In this document: positions 11,001-23,000 of the stretch, piece after piece
Layout: each line of letters opens with the position of its first letter
How positions within the stretch are numbered: the stretch's first letter is position 1
The notes under the pieces: generated by a model
The model's database searches: none
What the model saw: the letters and a program-made list of their open reading frames with translations, nothing else
Told to the model about the DNA's origin: nothing
Assembly (NCBI GenBank): GCA_036365455.1
Contig: JAWQUS010000002.1
Location: 2,418,001-2,482,000, forward strand
Length of the DNA stretch: 64,000 nucleotides
Direction: 5' to 3'
Source: Macrosoma leucophasiata
Taxonomy: Eukaryota > Arthropoda > Insecta > Lepidoptera > Hedylidae
Position numbers and translations under genes: made by a program

Positions 11001-14000
11001 ATACCACCGTTAGGCGGTTGAAGACAGGCTGCAAGGCCGACGACATATCCGTATACCTCTTCTGTAGCTGTCCCCGCCTCGTTCCTGCCAAACAGTGGGA
11101 CGTTAGGTGCCTGAGGACAGGGTTTAGAGCTGACGATGGGCCCGTACACCTCTTCCTCAGCCGTCTCCCCACCACGTCCCTGCCAAACAGCGGGACGTTA
11201 GGTGACTGAGGACTAGGTTTAGAGCTGACGATGGGCCCGTACACCTCTTCCTCAGCCGTCTCTCCACCACGTCCCTGCCAAACAGCGGGACGTTAGGTGA
11301 CTGAGAACCGGGTTAAGAGCTGACGATGGGCCCGTACACCTCTTCCTCAGCCGTCTCCCCACCACGTCCCTGCCAATCAGCGGGACGTAGGTGACTGAGG
11401 ACCGGGTTTAGAGCCGATGATGGGCCCATACACCTCTTCCTCAGCCGTCTCCCCACCACGTCCCTGCCAAATAACAGAACGTTAGGTGACTGAGGACAGG
11501 GTTTTGAGCTGACGATGGGCCTGTACACCTCTTCCTCAGCCGTCTCCCCACCACGTCCCTGCCAAACAACGGAACGTTAGGTGACTGAGGACAGGGTTTA
11601 GAGCTGACGATGGGCCCGTACACCTCTTCTTCAGCCGTCTCCCCACCACGTCCCTGCCAAACAACGGAACGTTAGGTGACTGAGGACAGGGTTTAGAGCT
11701 GACGATGGGCCCGTACACCTCTTCTTCAGCCGTCTCCCCGCCACAGCACCCAGTGCCGGAGAGATCCACGCCAAACGCCGCTGCTTCGCTGGGTTTCGCT
11801 TCGCCGGTGCGGAGGTAACCCTCACACCGGTGAAGCGAAAAAAAGCTCAAAACTAGTTTTGATCAGCCTGTTCATTCTCTACGAACTACACCCTAAATAA
11901 TCCTTCTATTCTTTATGCTTACTTGTCATCATGCTAATTCATTATATAAAAATTATGCAAAGAACCATCGATTTAATGGGGTGCTTCATGAAAATGACAT
12001 AAAATCCCAAAAAATAAAAAAAACATTGATTTGCATAGATGTGAAGATAGTAGAACATAAGGGATACTTTCCCTAATAAACACAACCCCATCCATACCTT
12101 TGCGTGTGATTTGGGAGTATGAATGCTATCAATTGTACATTGAATTGGGGATGTTACAGATATGAGATTACAAATATATGACTAATATATTTATTGTTTA
12201 CAATATAACATCGCAAAGCATCGGTTCTTAATCGGCGTTCTCTGAAATATTTCAAAATTCGTCCATGAACTCACAACAAAATGAACCAAAATTACTGGAA
12301 AATTACAACAATCGTAAAAACCTACTAAATACTTACTCGTTATGTCTAAGTTGTGTTCACACCAAACATTATCAATAATGTGAAATTTATCAGAGATAAT
12401 GGTGTAAAGTCCTTTATCTCTGATTCTATTGGGATTTTTCCATTTTCAGGAAATTTCCCAGTACCTCGAAGTTTGGTAATGTGGCCGGAGATGTCAACAG
12501 GTTCGCCACCTGTTACATGGGCCAAAACGTATCCGGCGAATCGTGGGTATTTGCATGTATGCTTGAATGCATGCATTTACCTCTGCCTACCCCTACGGGG
12601 ATTACAGGCGTGAAGTTACGTTTAAAAAAAAAAAAAAAAAAACATTAGTCGAAATTCGACCGCAATACATATGCATAAAATACAACTAAGTTTTAATTCT
12701 ATAATGAACCTCTATGGTGAAACCAATTTACAAACCGCAACTAGCAGAATTCATGTCAGTATTACGTATTGTTTTATACAAAAGGGTTGCACCAGCACAT
12801 AACGCCCCCGTGCAGAGCTTGCAGTGTTATCAGGACGCGCATTGCGATTTGCCAGTCTGGCCACGCTATAACACGCCCGGGCTACGTTGATAAGCGAAGC
12901 GGAAGCAATCAGCGGTTAGTGATCGTTTGTAATGCCTTGTAATAGGAAATCTGTACATACCTATTTTAAAACAAAGTCCAACCATCCAATTACCTGTGTT
13001 AAAAATAATTAAAATTACGGATCACTGTAATAATTCAATTAAAAAAAACTTTCTTATTCTTTAATTTCAAACTATTAATACATTTCAATCATCATACAGA
13101 TTGTACACAAACCAATGTACAGTAAGTACTCAATAATTAATATTGCACATCGAGCCTGCGAAAGAGACTATCGGCTCGTTTCGACTTCGTAGAGCGTTAT
13201 CTCTGTTGCACACTGCCAGAGAATATGTATTAATATGACACTGCCTACGCTACGTAAGCACTGACAGTCCGGTATTGGTCAAAACTTGATCAAAATCAAG
13301 TGGCAAACGTCAAATAGGTACGGGGCGAAAGACAAAGGTGCGGCCTCATGGAGCGATAAAGTCGCTAGTCGCTCTGACGTCACGCGTTCTGACGCTGTCA
13401 GTGGCTGTCACGTCATATGTAGCGATAAAGCTGAAAATGTTGAGCTTTATCGCTAGTCGCTCGTCTAATGGCGATCTAGTCGATTTACATGGAAATGAAA
13501 AACATTTTTGAGTTTTGGTCATTAACAAGTTATTGCGATATTTTATGTTTTGCGTTGTGTTGACTAATTATGCTCTCGTATTGTATAAAACAGAAGGACG
13601 CAAGAAAAAACGAAAATAATCTTGAAATGACCCTTGTGAGGTTAGGTACAAATTTTCAGATTGTGTCGAATTCTGTGGGATTTTCATACGCAGTGTATAA
13701 AGTGATAAGTTTCATTAAGAGTTAAGACCTGTTTAACGTAACTTCACGCCTGTAATCCCCGAAGGGGTAGGCAGAGGTAAATGCATGCATTCAAGCATAC
13801 ATGCAAACACCCACGATTCGCCGGTTACGTTTTGGCCCATGTAACAGGTGGCGAGCCTGTTGACATCTCCGGGCACATTACCAAACTTTGAGGTACTGGG
13901 AAATTTCCAGAAAATGGAAAAATCCCAATAGAACCAGAGATAAAAGCTTTTTCACCATTATCTCTGATAACCCCTACCCGGGAATCGAACCCAGGACCTC

Positions 14001-17000
14001 AGCCTAGTAGTAGTGGCCTGCTACCACTAGGCTACCGAGGCAGTTTGTTATCGATAGATTTCTTGTAACTTAATAAAATATTATATTGGCAATAAAATTT
14101 TTGTTCTCTCTCTTATTTTTGCTTTATACAGCATGGAAAATGATGTTTAAATTTGGAATAATTAGCAACAATATTTACAGAAATCCTTTCACACGCTGCT
14201 AGGTCGTCATGTCAAAGTCAAAAAGTTTTATTTTTTATTTATTCAGATCCTTTCACAAGGAGCGTCAGCATGAGACTCACATTTGAAGTTGACCCCAAAA
14301 ATCAGTAAGGATATTGAAAGAACTATCGATAGTATCGTTACAACCAATACTTTTGATTGTATCGATAGTACAAACATGGTAATACTATTAATGATCTGCA
14401 ATATTATCAATACCATCGATAGAATTTAACTTCGATAGTCGATACTATCGATAGTATTTAACTTTGATAGTCGATACTATCGATAGTTCTATCGATATTC
14501 TCACTATTGACACACTATTGATAGACTATCGATAGTCTATCGACAGTAACATATCGAGCGGCATCACTATTCTGCGGTGACTCTTCTTTTAGACGCGGCG
14601 ACTAGTGTTGCCGAACTATCGATAGTTTTAATCTATAAACGCCTCTACCATCAAGAATCTTTGAATAAAAGCAGTTCTAAGTTCTAAACGATGGTAGAGG
14701 TAAGTTGATCCTATTATTACAAGTAGATGGTGTTTGCTGATTATAGGGAAATAAGTTACGTTGCTTACTTACTTAACTTACGGGTCTTACCCATTAAAAG
14801 TAATATTCCATTACAAAATTCTGGCATTTATAAATTAGATTGTGATTGTGGACTCTCATATATTGGTCAAACGAAGAGAGCTGTATCCACCCGCGTTAAA
14901 GAGCACATTGCTGATGTCAAAAACCGAAGAACAGGGAGGTCCGAACCATTACATCCGGTTTGATAAAATTCAAATACTCGCTAGAGAACACAAACCCATT
15001 CCACGAATGGTACGCGAGGCTATTGAAATTAAAAAACACCCAAATTTCAATAGAGAAGATGGATGGCGATTATCAACATCATGGGATCCCATACTTAGCA
15101 AGATTAAATCCCAGCCGCAGCAGTCTGCAAGACCTCAAGATACCATAAGTAATTATTGTGTTAATCCTGAACGCTACGCAAGGCGTTTACGAAATCGATG
15201 GAGGTAGCTACATATAATTTTTTCAAACTTCTGTCAGACAAATGTCACCTCAGTCTGTCCGGGACCACGGAAGCTGAAAAGCGACCGAAACGTCGGGTTG
15301 ATTTTAAAAATCATTTTAGTTTAATATACGCGAGATAAATCCGTAAAAATAGTTTTACTCTAGTTAAATTTAAATAAACTATATTAAAACATGTTTTGAA
15401 TTATCTTAAAAAATGCGAAGAAACTTTTTCCCCAACCTACATCATAATTTTTTTTTTTTTTTTTTTTTTATGTCTGAAGACTGACAGACAAGCAAACGGG
15501 CCACCTGATGGAAAGTGGTCACCGTCGCCTATGAACATTTGCAACACCAGGGGAGTTGCCAACGCGCTGCCAGCCCTGAAGGACTCTTTTGACGCCATTT
15601 TTGAAGAACCCCATATTGTAGCACCTAGGGAACACCTCAGAGGGAAGTTCGTTCCACAATTTACACGTTCTGGGCAGGAACGAACGTGAAAACCGCACCG
15701 TTGAGCACTGCCAGGTGTCCAGTCGGTGTGGGTGGAACTTCTCTCTTCGGCGGGTAGTACGGTGTAGGAAAAGAGACGGTGGCACCATGTCAAACAGTTC
15801 CGCAGAGCACTCACCATTGTAGAGACGGTACAACACGCACAGACTCCCAATGTCTCTGCGCAGGCTCAGATGTTCGAGCCTGTCGGTAAGTCCTGGATCG
15901 TTAACAATACGAACGGCGCGTTTTTGTAGGGAGTCAAGTAGACCAAGCTGGTATTTGGGGGCTCCCGCCCACAAATGAGAGCAGTATTCCAGATGGGGCC
16001 GCACTTGGGCCTTATAAAGCTGTAGTAGCTGCCCCGATGTGAAATACTGCCTCGCTTTGTTAAGCACCCCCAACTTTTTGGATGCCAACTTGGTCTTACA
16101 CTCAATGTGACTCCCGAATTGCACTTCGTTCGATATGTCAACGCCCAGGATACCGATACTCTTATCAACGGCGAGCGGAATGCCCTGGAACTGTGGTGCT
16201 ACAATGAATGGGTTTTTTTTTGCGGTGAACGCGCAGACTTGTGTCTTCGAGGGGTTAAACTGTACTAAATTAAGTCGACCCCAATCCGAGACCCGCTCCA
16301 GAGAGTGCTCGATTTCAGACACAAGTCTAGTCCTGCTTTCCTCGATAAGTGTCCGAGAGGCATTTGCACGGCTAGTGTAGTGTGCATCTCCCGTACTATC
16401 ATCGGCATAGCAATGAAAATTGGAGTTTTGCTCCAATATTTCATTGATATGCAGAAGAAAAAGCGTGGGAGATAACACAGAGCCTTGCGGCACACCAGCG
16501 TTGATAGGCAGTCTGTCTGAGCGCTGACCGTCAACTAAGACTTGTATATAACGCTCAGACAGAAAGCTGGCTGTCCAGTTGCATAGCCTCTCGGGAAGAC
16601 CGTAGGATGGAAGTTTCGCGAGGAGTGCTCTGTGCCAGACCCGGTCAAAGGCCTTAGCAATGTCCAGGCTTACAGCCAATGCCTCCCCACTCTTGTCCAA
16701 GGCGTGGGACCAATGGTGCGTGAGATATACTAGAAGATCACCAGCAGATCTGCCATGACGAAATCCATATTGGCGGTCACTGATCAGCTGATGATCCTCT
16801 AGATACTGCAGCAGTTGAGTATTGATCACACGCTCCATGACTTTACAGAGTAGGGAGGTTATTGCTATGGGCCTATAATTGGCCGGGTCACTGCGATCCC
16901 CTTTTTTGGGTATCGGGTGCACGAGGGCGGTCTTCCACGCAGACGGTACGGTTCTTTGATCGTAGGAAAGCGAGAACAGGCGCATCAGAACGGGGGTCAG

Positions 17001-20000
17001 CTCGGGAGCGCACATCTTCAACACCACCGCAGGGACGGAGTCCGGCCCACTCGACTTCTTGACGTCAAGGGATAAAAGAGCTCGCCTGACGTTCTTCTGA
17101 GTGAATTTGACGTCAGGCATAGAGCTTTCACAGCGCGGGATGGTAGGCGCTGTGATACCCATGTCGTCAAGAGTCGAGTTTGAGGCAAAGAGGCTGCCCA
17201 GAAGGTCAGCTTTCTCTTTTGCCGTGTGGGCCAGGCTATCGTCAATTTTACGCAGTGGTGGGAAAGATGACCGACAAAAATTCCCTTCGATAGCTTTGGC
17301 AAGAGACCAATAGGCACGGCTCCCGGGAGGGTGCCTCATTAGTTTCCTGCCAACTCTACCGATGTGCTTCGACTTCGCTTTGGCCATGCGCCGCTTAGTG
17401 GACCTGGATGCAGCGTTGAGTGCTCTCTTAAGGCCGGAGGCATTAGGATCCTTACAAGCGTGAGCCGCAGTCCAGGTTCTGTAAGCCTCCTGCTTGTGAC
17501 TAGAAGCCACAGCACAGGACTTATCGAACCAGGGCTGGTACTGTCCGCCAATGGATACCACAGAATACGGAATGTAACATTCCATTCCCTGGTGTATCAC
17601 ATCGGTTACAGCATCGGCACACGTGCTCGGATCTTCCGACGAGAAACAAAGCTGCCTCCATGGGTAGGACGTCAGGAACTCCCTCAGTCCATCCCAGTCT
17701 GCCGACCTGTAATGCCACACTTGTCGAGTTGCCGAGGGCCGCAGCGGCGCTCGAACCGACAATGAGGTTTTTGTGCGTACCAGACAGTGGTCCGAGGATC
17801 CTAAGGGAGCCTCGACCACCACCTGATAGTTGGCAGGATGTGAGGTCAGCAGAAGATCCAGCAAAGAGGCAGTGTGACCCTCGACATCTGGTATCCGGGT
17901 AAACCCGGTTACAACTTGTGAGAGTCCATTAGCCAACGCGAAATCGTGTGCAGATCTTCCAGCGAAGTCCGTGATCCGGGAACCTAACCACTCCGTATGG
18001 TGTGCGTTAAAGTCACCAAGAATCACCAACTCCGCAGAAGGATACTGCACAAGCACTGTGTCGACCACCTGTTGGATGTGCTCGAATAAGCGGGCTGTCT
18101 CCCCGTCTCCGCTATAGGACCTGTACACGCACGCGTATATTCGGGTAGATCCACCGTAATCCACGCGTGCCCACAATAGCGACAGGTCCTTGTCTTCAAA
18201 ATGGTCAAGACGGCGACAACAGACATCCTCTCGGACATACAGACATACCCCGGCGCGGCGAACGAAATTGTTCTCCAGAGTATAGCCGGGGTAAGTAAGG
18301 TACGATGTGTCAAGTGGAGAGGATATTTGTGTCTCCGTCAGAAAGAGTAGGGCCGGCTTAGCCGTTTCAAGGTGGTGGTGAACGGCGTTAAGGTTGGTAT
18401 GTAAACCCCTGATGTTGCACATGTCCACAGTAAATGTGGGAGGGGCGTCCGCTGCGTTACAACTCTTTTTTTTCTTTTTGACCATTTTTTTTTTAATCTT
18501 CCTAACAGCGTCGGATAAGGGAAATAATGATGTGCACCGTATCGACCGCCCGAGGGGCAAAGTTGCAGGTGCATCGGACCATCTGCACACAGAGGTGGTG
18601 CAATTTGCTGGTCCGGGGGACGGAAGGACCCCCGATCCCCCCCGTGCACAGGCGCCGGGCCCACTCCGGTCTCTTACTCCGGCACGACGACTGCACACGG
18701 GACTTAACACCGGTTGGCGGGACAGCCTCCCAGGCCAGAGTTTAATAGAGAGGCCTGGGTTCGGGTCCCCTACTGACCGGCGGGCGGCAGCGGACCGTTA
18801 CCGTTTCATCGGCTCTCCCTGGCCCCCGGGCCAACATGTTGCGCCCCTGAACGCAAGATGTCCTTACACATACCGGCCCCGGGGGCGGACAACACGGTGC
18901 ACATCAAGGATAGGAACGAGGAAGAGGATAGGGGGAGGGGAGGGGGGGACTGGCTCTCAGGCTCGGAAGCCGGAACACGCCCGAAGACGTTTGGCGGCAG
19001 ATTACGACCTGAGGGTGGTAGCTAGCCAGGCAGGACCCAAGGGACCTTACCACCAAGCAGGACACTAGGAGGGATTACGCTGGTAGTGCCGACCCAGCAA
19101 CCATGTGGAACCAGTCGCCAGAGCCTTGTTTGCTGGTCGGCAGGGTGCACCACGTGCAGGTAAGGTTGGCTGCGGCACCAGGATGGTAAGGCGCCACTTA
19201 CACCCCATAATTATTACAATTATACTCAACTCTAATTTAGTGAGTGGATTTTACTAAAACTAAGCATACAAACTTTAAAAGAATAAGAATTCGTGTTGAT
19301 AGAATATCGATATTAACCGCTCATATATTAGAAGATGATATCGATATTTATCAAAACAACCCTATGAAAGGCGGCCATTGTAATCGCCCAAATTTTTGTA
19401 GGCAATCACGCTAATTCTGTGGGTATTTCTACTCCATGTATAAATCTCAATGCTTAAAATAGTCATAGTGACAGATAAATCTAAATGGCTGACAACGTTT
19501 TCGTTCGTTCATTTAGGTAAAGTAGATTTTAAAATTGAAAGTACGAATGATTTTTTATTTTTTTGTTTGGAATTTTTATTTTTACAACCGAAAAAAATTT
19601 TTTAACGACTTTAGGCTTAGGCTTATTTAAAAAAATTGTCAACTAGCCTATTGGGATATTTTATTTACAAATGTTTGTTAAGTACGAAGCAAATTCCAAC
19701 CCCAATTCGCAATCCGATTATTTTTATTTGTAACTGCATTGCACTTAGGTACCTATAGAGCTTTTGGGTGCAGCCTTATACATGCTAATTTGTTAAATTA
19801 ATTTAATGCGTTAATTGTGTAATTGTAATGGCAGTAATGTATGTAGAAAGCGACAGTAGGTGCGCATGCGCACCAGATTCATAATTTGTTTTGTTTTTGA
19901 CATGAATGTAGGTATATGCAGTAAGCGGTGCTCTTTTATTATTTTAATATGAAAGTGTTTAACTGGTGCCTGTAGAACTACTATAAGTATAGATATGGTT

Positions 20001-23000
20001 AACTTATAATTTTTTGCGGCGAATTTTTTTTTATATAATGGAACTGGCAAACAAGCATGCAGTTCACATTGATGTTAAGTGATGACTGCAGCCTATAGAC
20101 ACCTACACAAAGACCAAGGTCAAAATGCAGATGCGTTACCACTCCTGAGGCCTAAGGTGTTATGTCTCTGTGCCGGCAAATATAGGGCCGTACATTACCA
20201 CCTGACCGGAACACGATAGTGCTGAACACTACCATTTAGTGGTAGTTGGTGGTTGATTTATTCGTTGATTAGATACCCGAACATTTGGTAGTAGAGCTCC
20301 AGTGACGGAACCCGCGGGCGTAGGCACCACCGCATTACCTTTTATACTTGCTGCTTAATGGTAGTGTTCAGAACTATCGTGTTCTGGTCAGGTGGTAATG
20401 TACGGCCCTGTAATTTCCGGCACAGGGGCATAACACCTTTGGCCTCAGGGGTAACGCATCTGCATTTTGACCTTGGTCTTTGTGTGGTTGTTTATAGACT
20501 ACAGTCATCACTTAACATCAATGTGAACTGCATGGTTGTTTGCCACTTCCATTACATAAAAAAAAAAAATTGCCACTAGCGATCACTTATCACACACCCG
20601 ACCACGCCCGTATCGCTTAACCGAGTTGATCGCTTAGATCGTAAGCGATCTACACTAGCCGCGGGGCCATTCGCGCTTCTTTTCGATTATGGCTTATTCT
20701 CCCTCCCCTAATGTCGCACAACATTGTGGGCGTCGTTGGGTAAGGCTTTGTCCAGAAGTGGACGACTTTGGTGTGATGATAATGAAGAAACTGAACTATG
20801 TCGATGTATGGGGGTTACATTATTCCAACAGCGAAGTTAAGTTTGTCCTTCAATGTAGTTTACTTTTTTAGTTAGATTTTCTAATGCCTTCATTTAGTTT
20901 GGATTCTCTGGATATATCGGTGTGCTTTTGCGTTTGTTTTTTTTTTTAATATTTTTATGGCAACATTTTCCACCATGTCAATAGTGATTGTAAAATATTC
21001 GGCACTACGAGGCACTTGTGATTCCGGTCACAGACCACCCTCGCCTGACAAGGGCTGCACCCCACATGTGATCAATACATTGTCAGACGCCTGCCTACCC
21101 TCTACCCTCTGACATCCTCAGGTGTTTATTGTTGCCTTGTTTGTGCTCTGTCACTTTATTATTTTTACTCTATTGCGCCATGCAAAGGAGGGTATATGTT
21201 TATCAGACCACAGGCATCCCTATTAACTTCTCGTAAACTTCTTTTTTCAATTAGTCGAAGAAAGAAAGAAAAAAAACACATTTTTTTGAACAAAAAATTA
21301 ACAATATTACGGCCCTGTATCTTCCAGCACAGAGACCTTACACCTTAGGCCTCAGGAGTGGTAACGCATCGGCATTTTGACCTTGGTCTTTGTGTAAGTG
21401 TCTATAGGCTGCAGTCATCACTTAACACCAAAGTGAACTGCAAGATTGTTAACCACTTCCATTACAAGAAAAAAGTTACAACAATATGTGCTTGTGGGAA
21501 GCCAGAAAAACGGCACCCATCTCAGCTTATTGCTGCAGTAGTGCTATAGCGCTGGTATTCCGACGGGACCTTAGCAAGCAATGTGTTGGAAGAAAAGAAG
21601 AAAGAAACAATTTATTTAGACAGACAGCACGTAGACATAAACATAAAAAATAAAATAAATGGCAAACAATTAACAAACAACACATATTTTATGTAAAGAA
21701 AAATGGAAAGAAATTTTTTTTGACTTCAGGCGAGACTCGATCTCGCGGCCTACTGGGAATCTAGTCCAGCCGCTCTTCCAATTGAGCTACTGAAGTCCTG
21801 CCCGATTTGTCAAATCTTTCCTTCACATTTATTGCATTGCTTTATGGTAGCAGCAGCGCCATCTATTGCCAACTATGCTAGTTAGGCAACCGATATAATA
21901 GACTTTGCAGTTTATTGAATATCGTAAAGAAGTCGCTTTTACCCTTAATAATTGTTTTATATTATTTCGCATTAACACATGCTTGTGAAATATATTTTAT
22001 TTAAAGAAAAATGGAAAGAAACATTTTTTTGACTTCAGGCGAGACTCGAACTCGCGGCCTACTGGGAATCTATATTTATTAAATCTACATCACATTTTAC
22101 TGGTGGTAGAGCTCCAGTGACGGAGCTCGCGGGTGTAGGCACCACCGCATTACCTAATATACTTGCCGCTAAATGGTAGTGTTCAGCACTATCGTGTTCC
22201 GGTCAGGTGGTAATGTACGGCACTGTACCTTAAGCCTCAGAAGTGGTAATGCATCTGCATTTTGACCTTGGTCTTTTTGTAAGTACTTAACATCAATGTG
22301 AACTGCATGCTTGTTTGCCACTCCCATTACCTACATAAAAAAAAACAGCTCACCCATTCATAATAACATGCGTAATATTATTATGCATGATTATCTCGTA
22401 GAAAAACACCCGCATTAATATCGCTAGACGCCGTCGCGTGGTCAATAATCTTTATTTTGTGATGACATCCTGCCACGCTAGTTTGGTATGACTGTCGTCA
22501 GTGTCGAATACTTAAAGAGCTTAATTTGCTTTCGCACCCAATATTATCGACAGTGCTGAAACTCACTCCTGTGCACTCAATAATGTAATAACTACATAAT
22601 TTAATTGATAATAATTCAGGTAGACACAATGAGGTTAATATACAGGGTTAATTTTCTCTACAACAGTCCCAACAACATTGTGTTCTAAGTCTAAGACTTA
22701 GGTACTCTAAGACGACTCTCGCCCTGTAATTTCCGACACAGAGGCATAGCACCTTAGGCCTCAGGAGTGGTAACGCATCTGCATTTTGACCTTGGTCTTT
22801 GTGTAGGTGTCTATAGGCTGCAGTCATTACTTAACATCAATGTGAACTGTATGCTTGTTTACTACTTCCATTACTTAAAAAAGAGACTTTAAAATTATTA
22901 GTTTCTAAAATTGAAGCTTTCCCATACAACATTTATGTTTGCCTCTGAACTGCCTTTACTTATGCCATGCACCTTGCCTAGGCAAAACACAAGTAAGTTC

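Noticed and set aside
18394..19068. 224-codon + strand frame
   Set aside because: Antisense shadow over the GC-rich 5' part of the minus-strand LINE; no motif.
21722..21797. Functional tRNA gene on the minus strand
   Set aside because: Good acceptor and T-stems, but the anticodon stem is imperfect, and the unit recurs at 22030 and 40120 within a dispersed element.
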